A stretch of DNA of 64,000 nt from Pseudoscleropodium purum (Eukaryota > Streptophyta > Bryopsida > Hypnales > Brachytheciaceae): assembly GCA_963969395.1 (NCBI GenBank), contig OZ017801.1, forward strand, positions 18,853,611 through 18,917,610, read 5' to 3'. Positions 48,645 to 59,029 of the stretch are shown piece after piece. Both the position numbers and the translations under genes were made by a program. Position 1 is the stretch's first letter. Each line of letters opens with the position of its first letter. The notes below the pieces were generated by a model. It was not told the origin of the DNA. It did not search any database and saw only the letters and a program-made list of their open reading frames with translations.

Positions 48645-51600
48645 ATGGCGGGTTCGGTGTTGCAGACGCCGCATCCATCCGGTTTTGCTCGCAGTGCAAC
48701 TCAATGGAGGTCGAAACTTCAGGTACACATTGACAGGACAGGAGTACTCATTCTTGGTGGAGGTTTGTTTGAGCTTTTGGCCTTGCTGAACGAAACTCAA
48801 TTGAGACACTTTTATGTGCTCTTGTTAGCTCATCAAATGTGATTCCAGCGCTCCAAAGAATGCATTATTTGGATACTATGTGCTAAAGTTACTAGGTGGC
48901 AAAGTTTTCGCGGTAAATGGTCTAAATTCTAAAGCTACAGGAGTTCTGATGTTGAGGTGGTGTGCAATCTCAAAATCAAAAGTTATTATTGTGCAAGATT
49001 GTGGAGTGTCGCGTTTAAATTGGTGTCACAATTAGGTGTGGATACCGTAGCTAATGAATTGATATTGAATGTAACGTCTCGGAGGAGCAGATTTAATTTC
49101 TTGGGTGGAATTCATTTCAGTGAGGGTGATGTTGCATTTAACCCGAAAGGATCGGAATTTCATGGGTTCGAAAATCATCGTTCAATTCTTCATTTTGTGA
49201 GAACCTAACTCTTATATGGCCACGTTTATGTCAGTGGAGCATTGCATGCAGTGACTTTAAATAACTGAAATTGAAAATTAACCCGTCCTCATGTGAAATG
49301 CTCAAGAGTTCTTAAGAAAAAACATGAGGACCAGTTTGGGCTGTGGCCTTTTAGGGGCTAAACATGTAACACTGATATTACTGCAGATAAATGAACAGAA
49401 GAACAGCATCAACTAGTGATGTATAAGGATATTTGTTTGTCAATTGCAGTTGAAATACCACTCATCTAGATTTGATGCCTTGACTTGGGGTTTGGGTTAG
49501 GGTGTTATGGTATTTGCCAGCTTGCCCGAATGTCTTTTGTTGAACTTTACGTATATTTTCTTACTATCTGACTCATTTTGAAGAGATGATTGCAACTTAG
49601 TATGAAGCAACACATATATGCTCACACTGTCAGGGTATTGATGTTTGTGCATTGTAGAATCCATTTAAAGGTGATGAAGTGAAGCTGAAGCGTGGATTCA
49701 ATACTCGTCGAACAGGTCAACATTCTCAATGTAGAGCAGCTTGGCAGGAGGTACGTTGGTTGGTAGGAATTCAACTGAATCACTCAAGTAAAGGAAATGG
49801 AATAAGTTTTACTCTTGAGAGTAGGGTTTTGTACATGTGGCAAAAGTTGTACCATTTCAACCATCTCGTTTCCTGTCTCAGAATCTGTATAATGTTTGTG
49901 GCAACGTCCAATGTAGGATGATGTATGTATGCACCATGGTTTTCAGTAAAACTAGACTTTCAGTAATTTTAGGATATTATTATTGGGAGGTGTGGAATGG
50001 GACAATGTGGAATGAGGGGATGGCAACTAAGCATTTTTGTGTTGCTATATAGTCAATGTAGAATGCGCAAGAAACCAGTGGAAGAGTGCCACTCAGGGCT
50101 CTAGGGTTTAGGTAGAACACTCCAAGCATGTAACCCGTTGAAAGCAACTGCACGGCCGTAAGGATAGATACTTTGAGTGTAATGCGGTGAGCCGCATGGA
50201 GACCTCCCCATAAATTTCTTTGAAATTGTTAAAAAATTATGAAATAATATTTATCTAGTGCCATCATCACCTTGCAAGTAGGTGATAATAAGGAGGCCTC
50301 TTAATGAATCATGGGGAGGTCTCCTTCTAAGTTACATCATGCTTATCTTGACTTTCCATGATCAATCTGCTCATGATTTTTTCTAGTTTATTTTTGAAAG
50401 AATTCAATTTTACTTATAACCGTGTTTATGTATCCATCACCTTGCTCAGAGTGCCTGTTTGGGTGATGTGGTTAGCTAGCAGGAGTGGTAGTCTTCTCCG
50501 CACTCCCTTTCACCATTGTTAAAGGCATTGCCAACAGTTCCATTGGTGAGCAACTCCAACAGAACATGCTGAAAACAAAGGCTGCTGCCCAAGCAGCTGC
50601 AGGCGAGGCTCGTGAAGCTCAAAGCAACGTAAGAAATGCCAGGTACTGATTAACCCCTAAAGGTTTGAGATTTCATGGTTGTAAAATGACCAATCCCATT
50701 GTTCAAATTATGGAAATTATATTTCAGAACCGGCCAAATTTAGAGGACCACGATCAATAAAGAACACTGCATGTTCTGGTCAGAAAGTATATTAAATGGA
50801 ATAAAGTAAGTCCACATATGACGTGCTCAAATGTGATACAAGAAACACGAGGCCTCCTGGTCATTTGGGGGTTAATTATGCCTGTGTCACATACACTAGT
50901 GGCCTTTTTCGGCTGTTCTTTAATCCTGTTGCGCAGCCTTGCAATTCCATTATTTTACTGGCAATAACTAAAATTGGAGTATTAGTGCAGTGTGTGGTAC
51001 AGGGAAGGTCGTGCAAAGTGGCTAGGGCCAATACCATATGATTATCCAGACCACCTTCGAGGAGAGGCTCCAGGAGACTACGGTTTCGACATATTAGGAT
51101 TAGCTCGTAATCCTAGAGACTTCGACAAGTATTTCAAGTATGTACTATATTTCCACACATTGCCCATCGTGTGTTCTGTTCCCTTGAGCCTTATGTTTAT
51201 GATTTTCTATTTTATGTTTCTGCCATATACCTTTGTCGACTACAAAGTTGAATGGTAGATTTTACCCCTGCAGTGCCCAATTTAAATATATGAAGCTCAC
51301 TTTGGAAGCTATTAGTCAATTTTTTTGACTTTCAAATCACATTCCATTTGAAAAAAATGTATGATATGATTCCTTCTTTCTATTAAGTTATTTTATTACC
51401 TTCCTTGAAGCTTCCGAGTTAATTTATATCAAACCCTGTAGATATGAAAGCAGACACGTTTGGCCATTCGGACACTTCCGGATTAACTAAATCTCTCCCT
51501 TCGCTGTTGCTTTTTCGTGATCAGCTTCGAGATCCTGCATGCTCGTTGGGCTATGCTGGCCGCTCTGGGTGTAGTAATCCCAGAGCTTTTAGATCGCTTT

Positions 51601-52828
51601 GGTGGAGTTCAATTTTCAGAGCCTGTTTGGTGGAAAGTTGGATACGCTAAGCTTCAGGTCCAAATCTCGAATGCCCTATATTTCCACTCTGCAGTTCTTC
51701 TCTATTGTCTATATTTCCCGAAGGTGACATGAAGCACTGGCTTGAAAATGTAGAAAGTTATTATATCTATGACAATGAGATAAATGCAATAGTAGAATTT
51801 GAAGGGCTCATCATTCCAAAAGAAAGAATTTGTTTATGTCTAGTATAATTGTGACATTTGGTTATAGGAACAGTGCCATCCTATGATTGTCAATGATTTT
51901 TCAACTTTTTTACCTGTGAGGATTATGGAGAGGATGTTACTGAGGATTATATGGAAACACGCGAAAATTGTACATATTCTATTTGTGATAGATACTAGCG
52001 ATTAGCCGCTTGTTCTTATTGCGCATGAACTGAATGATGGTACAATTTTTTGACTCGCGTTGATACTTTGAGAGCAGCCAACTTACGTCGTGAATTTCTG
52101 TAATGTTCATTGCTTATTTGAAATATCCGAATTGTTGAGTTGCAGGGTGATACACTCGACTACCTGGGCATTCCTGGACTGCACATTGCTGGTGCTCAAG
52201 GAATTCTTGTTATAGCATTCTGTCAAGTTATTCTTATGGTAAGGTTTGAGCGTCAGAATTTCCAGTCACCTCTGTTCACGGTAACAGTGTCGACCTGCAT
52301 TCACTCCAATTTAAAACACCTATGAAAATAGGGTCCTTGCTAGTGAGATGTTAATGACCACTTTTAATTAAAATACCTTCAGGGATTGATATTCCATCCT
52401 TTTGGTGAGGTGTCACAGAAGACCTAAAGGAGAAAATCTCTAGGTAGTAGGATGTTTTTATTTATTTATTTATTTATTTATTTAGGCTTCCATTTTTACG
52501 CAGCGTGTTATCTATTTTGCAGCTTGGACCAGAGTACGCAAGATTTTGTGGTATTGAGGCATTAGAGCCTTTAGGAATCTTTCTTCCCGGTGACATCAAT
52601 TACCCGGGTGGGGCTCTTTTCGACCCTTTGGGCTTGACGAAAGATGCTGCAGCTTTCGAAGATTTAAAGGTGAAGGAGATGAAGAATGGCCGTCTTGCTA
52701 TGGTCGCGTGGTTAGGATTTTATGTGCAAGCTTTGGTAACACAGAAAGGACCCGTAGATAATCTTTTTGATTTTATTGAGGACCCCTTGCACCAGAATCT
52801 CTTTGCTTATGTATTCTCCAAGCATTGA
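48645..52828 (+). CDS. LHCB7: Light-harvesting chlorophyll a/b-binding protein, LHCB7 type (7 exons)
   Basis: This is a chloroplast thylakoid antenna protein that binds chlorophyll and carotenoid and is expected to feed photosystem II. Exons by GT-AG rule and frame: 48645-48722, 49658-49750, 50476-50642, 50991-51137, 51525-51657, 52146-52238, 52523-52828, giving 338 residues. Residues 1-57 look like a transit peptide (Ser/Arg-rich, few acidic). Residues 58-75 ([18 protein letters not shown]) are hydrophobic, an extra segment that I recall from LHCB7. Helix 1 carries E164-x-x-H167-x-R169 within [10 protein letters not shown]. Helix 2 is in exon 6. Helix 3 carries E289-x-x-N292-x-R294 within [18 protein letters not shown] (125-132) and [10 protein letters not shown] mark the conserved region before helix 1. 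Introns 1-3 hold inverted-repeat elements, and the final 16 codons lie in the first unit of a tandem array. The family call is firm. The LHCB7 subtype rests on recalled similarity. Exons 1-2 are the least certain. Confidence 0.88.
49282..49357. mobile_element. Possible tiny TTAA-type hairpin in LHCB7 intron 1
   Basis: TTAA (49278-49281) precedes CCCGTCCTCATGTG. A facing ACATGAGGAC lies near 49322, and CTTTTAGGGG ends beside CTAA (49358-49361). The 76-bp size is unusually short, so this may be a relic. Confidence 0.3.
50198..50324. mobile_element. MITE in LHCB7 intron 2
   Basis: GGAGACCTCCCCAT at 50198-50211 is perfectly inverted at 50311-50324, giving a 127-bp unit inside the intron. A small dyad ATCACCT/AGGTGAT lies in the middle. 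The superfamily and target duplication are unclear. Confidence 0.6.
50654..50871. mobile_element. TTAA-bounded MITE in LHCB7 intron 3
   Basis: TTAA at 50650-50653 and 50872-50875 flank 218 bp whose ends are CCCCTAAAGGTTTGAG and, read inward, CCCCCAAATGACCAGG. The left TTAA begins only 8 bases into the intron, just past the 5' splice site at 50643. Confidence 0.5.
52458..52486. repeat. (TTTA)n microsatellite in LHCB7 intron 6
   Basis: TTTA units in series form a T-rich tract 37-65 bp before the 3' splice site at 52522. Confidence 0.75.
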
Positions 52829-53326
52829 CTCTACCATTTGAATGTACTTTTTGCACTCTCTTCCATTGTCTTTTGTACTTTGGTGTGGATGTTGAACAAG
52901 CTTGTAGTGTACAACACTGTGGATTTTGGTGTGGGGTCTTGATCCAACAAGCTTCTTGTCTTCTTGTCTTGGGGATTTTGGTGAGAGGATTCCTTGCACC
53001 AAATCATATATTCTCCAAGTATTGACTCCACCCTTTGAATTTGCTTTTGCACTCTCTTCCATTGTCTAATGTACTTAGTGTGGACGTTGAACAAATTCAT
53101 AGTGTACAACATTGTGGACTTAGGTGTGGGGTCTTGAATCAAGTTCATTGTCTTATTGTCTTGGGGACTTTGGTGAGAGGATCCCTTGTACCAAAATCTT
53201 TTTGCTTATGTATTCTCCAAAGCATTGACTCCACCCTTTGAATGTACTTTTGCACTCTTTTCTATTGTTTAATGTTTTTAGTGTGGATGTTGAACAAACT
53301 TATAGTGTACAACACAGTGGACTTTA

Positions 53327-53656
53327 GAGGCACTTCACATATGGGCCGACTAAGTCAAGAGGCTGTGGAAGTTGATGGCCAAACTTTGGGCGAGAGTCCA
53401 AAGAAATGGGCAATAAATGAACAATTCAATAGACTCTCGACCAAAGTTTGGGTCGTCACAAACTTTGGTCAAGAGTCCGTCGTGAGGCCATTGCCATGTA
53501 GGAGCTTGGGCTTCCATGTAAGCACTTTGGAGGGTGACGGACTTTGGATTGTGCCTCCTTGTATGAAGGATCGAGAGGCCAAAGTCGGGTTTTTCTGAAA
53601 TTTGATTGGTGGAGGCCAATGGACTCTCAACCTTAGGCCCATATGTGAAGCGGTCC
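53327..53656. mobile_element. Harbinger-like MITE with TTA target duplication
   Basis: This 330-bp insertion in unit 3 of the array has 21-nt inverted ends that share CTTCACATATGGGCC. TTA directly flanks both sides (53324-53326 and 53657-53659), the 3-bp duplication typical of PIF/Harbinger elements. Comparison with the other array units shows the uninterrupted site. The open frames inside are not supported as coding. Confidence 0.75.
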
Positions 53657-53933
53657 TTAGTATGGGGTCTTGAACCAACAAGCTTATTGTCTTGGGGACT
53701 TTGGTGAGAGGACCCTTTGCACCAAAATCTCTTTGCTTGATGTATTCTCCAAGCAATGCCTCCACCCTTTGAATTTATGTTTTGTACTTTCTTCCATTGT
53801 CTTGTGTACTTTGGTGTAGATGTTGAATAAACTCATATTGTACAATACAACATTGTGGACTTTGGTGTGGGGTTTGGAATTAGAATGTTTATTTGTCTTA
53901 TTATCTTGTGGACTTTGGTGTGGATGTTGAATA

Positions 53934-54152
53934 AGGTAGGAGCACCCTATGGCGTCAGTGTACCCATTGATGTTAGATTCTACACATGATGAAAATTTCA
54001 GAACTTAAACGTAGGTAGACCATAGATAGCTTATTTTTATTTACCTCATTGATAAGTCATCTCTAGTCTAATTACATTTAAGTTTTGAGATTAATGCCTT
54101 ACCTAGTTTCTAACGCTATTGGATACATTAACGCCATTGGGTGCTCCTACCT
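53934..54152. mobile_element. MITE with TA target duplication
   Basis: This 219-bp insertion begins AGGTAGGAGCACCC and ends with its exact complement; the pairing extends to ATGGCGT on each side. TA flanks both ends (53932-53933 and 54153-54154), and the joined flanks give GAATAAACTCATATTGTAC as in the unit just upstream. TA duplications are typical of Tc1/mariner-like (Stowaway) MITEs, though these ends are not the classic Stowaway sequence. Confidence 0.75.
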
Positions 54153-54262
54153 TAAACTCATATTGTACAATGTAATACTATAGATTTTGGTGTGGGGTTT
54201 AGAATCAAAATGTTTATTAGTCTTATTGTCTTGTATGCTTTGGTGGGGTTCGTGAACAAATA

Positions 54263-54662
54263 GAGTCTTGATTCATATCAATCTCCAAAAGGGAGACCTT
54301 AGTGAGTCATTCGTAGATAAATGGCCAAATGGGCTTAGATAAATGTATATGTTAGAAATGCTAATTGTTTTTCCTTAAGACATCCAAAATTTAAAAGTGA
54401 AAAGTGAAACCTTTTTGTGTATATATAGCATTTGGACATGATTGTAAACAAAAACCTCTATTCCATTGTATGTAGGGATCTAAACTATCATCGATTTCAA
54501 TTCATTTTTTGGTGAAAAAACAAGATTTTAACCTTTGAATGACAAAAGAAAATTTGGATAATTTCCTATGAAGTCAAATTCGAATGTAGCATTTCTAGAA
54601 ATTGACACAAATTATAAAGCTATACTACCTTCCTAGGAGTATAATTTTTTTTCTTGATTGGT
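54263..54662. other. AT-rich intergenic DNA
   Basis: No supported feature. Confidence 0.45.
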
Positions 54663-54738
54663 GCTTGGATCCAAGGTTATGTTGCTTGAAGTTATTGGTA
54701 GGAAGCCAACTTCAAGCAACATAACTTTGGAATCAAGC
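54663..54738. repeat. Hairpin with 31-nt arms and 14-nt loop
   Basis: The left arm (54663-54693) pairs with the right arm (54708-54738) at 28 of 31 positions. The core GTTATGTTGCTTGAAGTT is perfectly paired. The size is like a plant miRNA or short-hairpin precursor, but there is no evidence of transcription. Confidence 0.6.
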
Positions 54739-54770
54739 ATGTCGGGCAATTTTCCTAAAGCATGTTTTAA

Positions 54771-55900
54771 CCCCTCACCGCCCAAGGCTGTTTTGGGTTT
54801 CAAAACATTAGTGCTTTTGAAGCAATGTAGATGGAAATGTCACTAAGTTATAAAGATCTTAATCGTACAATCTTGTAGTGAACATGTTTTAGATGATGTG
54901 AATCAAATTTGAAGTCATTTGATTGTATAGAGTGAAAGATTATAATGTTTTAATGTTGAAAAAAGATGCTGAAATTTTCCTAACAACACACTTGGAGGTG
55001 AAATTCGATTTCTAAATTTATTGAAATGAAAAAACTTAAAACTATAAAGTGATTCAAAACCAATATACAAACACACTGAAGAAAAAAAACATCAATAAAT
55101 TGACTCAATGTGTTTGCAAAATAGCTTGCAAATGTCAAAAAATAGGCAAGAAAAGTTGTAGAAAACACATCTAAGGCTAAACCTCCTTCTACTAAAATGC
55201 TTCCAAGTCCCTCATAACTTCTTGGATTGATATGAAATTTTAGACACACAAACTAGAATAGTATGTGCAACTTTTCCAAAAAGATTTATTGGAAACAAAC
55301 ATTGTATGGAGAAGAAACAAGCTGCCAAAGTTCACTGTAATCCAAAAAAGTTGGGATTTCACTACAAGGGAATGCTGCCAATTTTTTTCATTTTGGACAT
55401 GTTTTTTTTGTCAATTTTTTTGTCACTTGATAGAAAAAATGTATGAACTGACAAAAAATTGACAAAAAAAACATGTCCAAAATGAAAAAAATTGGCAGCA
55501 TTTCCTTGTAGTGTTTTGAACTTTGAATTGCTCCCAAACATTCAAAACAACTTGGATTTATATGAAAATTTTACCAAAATAACTAGAATTCAAGGAAAAC
55601 GTAACCTAACAATTTTTTTTGGAAAATAAACATTAGATGAAGGAGATACAACCCCTCCAAAGTTTCAACCATGAAATGCAGTTTGGTGGACTCAAATTGA
55701 ACTTGTGAATTTCGACTGATTTTCAAGAAATTAATACGGCTTATATTGTTCTAAAAATTCTACCACATAAACTAGAAGAGAGAGTGCAACTCTTCCAACA
55801 AGCTTTATTGAATTTGGACATGAGATGCAAAAGTTACAACACTTTGAATTTGACTTGAAACTTTGTGAAGACACTTTTGGTCCCCTTGGGCGGTGAGGGG
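54771..55900. mobile_element. TTAA-bounded element with perfect 17-bp ends
   Basis: CCCCTCACCGCCCAAGG follows TTAA (54767-54770), and its exact inverse precedes TTAA (55901-55904). The 1130-bp interior has no transposase; the short open frame at 54980-55249 (minus) has no domain. TTAA duplications with ends starting CCC recall piggyBac-type elements, a comparison based only on target site. A CACTA-type foldback is inserted at 55360-55513. Confidence 0.8.
55360..55513. mobile_element. CACTA-type foldback MITE nested in a TTAA element
   Basis: This nearly perfect palindrome of 154 bp begins CACTACAAGGGAATGCTGCC and ends, read inward, CACTACAAGGAAATGCTGCC. TTT flanks both sides (55357-55359 and 55514-55516). 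The arms are roughly 70 nt and could form a long hairpin RNA. Confidence 0.85.
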
Positions 55901-56006
55901 TTAACTTCCAAAATTTGGCATGTGAACTAATATCATCAATGTAGTATGCAATTGCTAACTAAAAAAAACTATGTGTAATGCAAAATCTCACTCTAAAACA
56001 CATTAA

Positions 56007-56351
56007 CCCCTAATGACTCTTGAAGGATTTTGGACAAAACTTAGAAGGGCTATAAAGTATGACTTCAACAATTTGATGAGCTTTTCATCAACAGAATTTA
56101 TGTTATGCATCATGAATAGAAACTATCCATATTATCAATTTATATTTATCTCAATTATATGGATAGATTGAAAAATTTCAAAGATTGAGAAAGATGAAAT
56201 ATTATTCAAAGATTCAATAATAAAATCACCATCATTTTTTTTAATAGCATTTTTTTAAACTCCAAACTTATTGTTAAGTTTGTGTTCATTTTTTTACAAA
56301 AAATTATTAGACAATACCAAATTTAAAATGGTTATATAGAAAATTAGGGAT
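56007..56351. mobile_element. Probable TTAA-bounded element
   Basis: TTAA lies at 56003-56006 and 56352-56355. The left end is CCCCTAATGACTC. The right end, read inward, is ATCCCTAATTTTC, only partly matching. Confidence 0.35.
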
Positions 56352-56400
56352 TTAAGTGTGCTAGTCACTTCCATAAGTTAGAAAAAAAACCTTCTTCTAA

Positions 56401-57325
56401 TCCTTGAGGTTTCCTTGAGGTTTTTGACTATATTTTCATCCCAAAAAATGCTCTAAAATTGTCATTTCTAGTACAAGTATCAAATTTTTTTCAAAATTTT
56501 TTGGACATATGTAACCATAGGCTCTTGTTATATACTAGTTTGAAAAGATGTAGAAAAAATTTCGAGTGTAGATTGCAACATATTAGCATTTGAATTGACA
56601 AAATCTCTTTTTAGGGCCTTGTGAAAAACAAATAGGTGCACTTCACAAGGTCACATTTGTATGAAAAAATGTCCCAAATGGTAGTGTTTCTTTGGATTCA
56701 TCCTTCAAGTCAAGTTGGATACATTCTTAAAAACATTTAGAGCATTTGGAATTTTACAGCATATAGGAAAAAAATACCAAATAGAAAGAAGTAGAGAATG
56801 ATTCAAAATATTGAATTGTTAAGAATTTTCTCATGGAATTGAAAATGCCAATCCCAGTGGTTGTAGTATTGTAATAAATGATCTCCATTCAATATTTTTC
56901 TTTTCTTTTCAAAAATATTGAAAATTGAATAAGATAAAGGACTTCAAAGTTTATATGAGAGTACAAATTCCATAACTACCTACAAACTAAAACTTCTCAT
57001 AAATTTTATCTCATTAATCAAAATGGAATGATTCAAAACTTTTCCCATATACATAAATCTAGAAAAATCAATTTTCAATTTTTATTTCTTAAAAAAATGA
57101 TATTTGAAGAAAAAATTTTGAGTTGCCCATTGAGCAATGAAAACTACATATCATACAACAACTTTTGGACAATGTAGTTAAAAGTTATAAAAATTGTTGG
57201 GCCTTAAAGATACTCTTTGGACACTTGTTGTGTGAAAATTTCAAAGAAAAAAATAAAAATTTCATTTGTAGTGAGCTACCCAAAATCGCTATGTTACCAA
57301 AAATTGTAGTTTAGTGCTATAGGGA
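56401..57325 (-). mobile_element. TTAA-bounded element, family A (inverted)
   Basis: This 925-bp element matches family A read on the minus strand. It lies between CTAA (56397-56400) and TTAA (57326-57329), with ends TCCTTGAGGTTTCC and, read inward, TCCCTATAGCACTAAAC. The GATTAATCAAAATGGAATGA and ACCCAAAATCGCTATGTTAC blocks (near 57010 and 57280) are shared with the other members. Confidence 0.6.
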
Positions 57326-57329
57326 TTAA

Positions 57330-59029
57330 CTTCAAATGCTACAATCTTGCAATCTACGTAATTGTTGATTCTTCAATTTTCTACACAAATTTCCATGAGA
57401 AGTCTAGTATGGTTTTGTATTTTTGAATTTCAAAACATATAATTGTTTTCTTTTCAAATTTGCTCAATGCCTAAAGCATGGCAAATTCTTGAGAACTTAT
57501 TTCCAAAACACACCTTGGGCTATTGTTTTAGTTGTTCATTCTTCTCAAAATTCAAACAACTTTCCATTGGGTAATCACATGACTGGTATTAAATACTACT
57601 AATACCAATTTGTCATTTGACACTCTATGCTAAGGAAATTTTTGATGGTGTAATGGAAGGATAGCTTTATTGACATTTGTCAAAATGAAGGATGGAAAGG
57701 TTGTTTAACAATGAAATTTATTGTCCGTTATGAATCCTCAAAAAAGGTATGGGATAATTTGAAGATGAGAGCTTGACTGCTCATTGTACAAATGTACAAA
57801 TTGTATTTCAAGTAGAATTTTGGACCTCATATTGGCATAGTAGAATTAATTTTTCCAAAAAACTTTGAATTAAGAAAAGTTGTTAAATAAAGTTTAATTT
57901 TATTTCTAAAAATCCGTTTGTGATTTTGATCCCATAAAAAAATTTATGGACAAAATTCAAAGAAGATGCTTGAAAATGTCAAAGAAAAATTTCCCTTCCA
58001 TTCCTTTTCTCAAACTTTGTTCATAACTTTTGATTCAAGGCTAGAAAACTCAAATGAATTTTTTTGAAAAGAAAATTAGCTTGATTTACAACATAAATTT
58101 ACAACAAATATTTCTTTTAAAAATTTACTCTACTATGCCTAAATGAAGTCTAAAATTTTACTTGGAACACATTCTTGCTTTTGTAAATGCATTGCATTTT
58201 CTTTTTGTGACACTTTGAAGATAGCATCTTGAAAGCTCAAAGTTCACCACTTTTCAACTTTTTCTATTGAGTTTTTCTTGGTGTGCTCTCAAAAAGTACA
58301 TCAATTATACCATAATGTTTCACACTATTATTTCAATTTTCATAATACTTTAGGTATTTTTGTAATTAATATGATTATTACATATAATTTTTTTTAGAAA
58401 TCATATAAAATTATATTTTATATTTTTAATTATGAAAAAATGAGATTAAATTTAAGACATATATTTAAAACTATATGTGAAAGATATCAAAATTTTGAAA
58501 TATATGTTTAAATATAGAAATCTAATGAAGTTAGATCAAGCCCAAACATGGACATGAAATGTTTATTAAGGATTAATTGAAGTTCATTCTCTTTGGGTAC
58601 CTATTAGAGTTTGTATACTTCTTATCTAATAAGGTGGTAGAGTGACCCATTATGGACCAAAGTTCAATTTAAACAATGGCTTTTTTTAGATCCAATTTCT
58701 TTCTTATGTATCCTACCGTGGTCACAAAGTTTGTAATTTGGATTTAAAGGGTTGGAATTGGATTGAAAAGTCATCAATTTAATGATTTTAATAAGCACCA
58801 CCATATATCAAACTTCTAATTGTGGCAAAAGATTCATTGTATGCATTATTCTTCAATGTGAAGAGACAATTTTGGATTGTCATTGGAAGTTTGGAACCAT
58901 GTAGGGGATTTAAAAAAAGTTGAATTTGCATCCAAAAGAGCAAGAATAGTCTCCCATTAAGGTTCACATTGGGATGTATTCATGATTTTGCTTTGACCAC
59001 CTAAAATCTGTTATTGTTTTTTTAGAAAT
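57330..59029. other. AT-rich intergenic DNA
   Basis: I see no gene or complete element. Confidence 0.5.

Larger units (their letters stand above)
52778..54262 (+). repeat. Tandem array starting inside the last LHCB7 exon
   Basis: Units of roughly 190-207 bp begin with GAGGA-CCTTGCACCA-like sequence at 52778, 52985, 53177 and 53708, followed by a degraded remainder. Each holds a TGTATTCTCCAAG block, CACTCTCTTCCATTGTCT, GTGTACAACA-TGTGGACTT and a GGTGTGGGGTCTTGA block. Unit 1 contains the last 16 codons of LHCB7, its stop and the following sequence. Unit 3 is interrupted by a 330-bp MITE and the distal part by a 219-bp MITE. Open frames on either strand here come from the repeat. Confidence 0.85.

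Noticed and set aside
48645..48842. Reading exon 1 of LHCB7 through to 48842 as a separate 65-aa protein
   Set aside because: A CAG|GTACAC donor at 48722/48723 joins in phase with exon 2, and the read-through part is intron-like.
52831..53765. Overlapping open frames downstream of LHCB7 on both strands
   Set aside because: They run through the tandem array and the 330-bp MITE and have no consistent frame between units.
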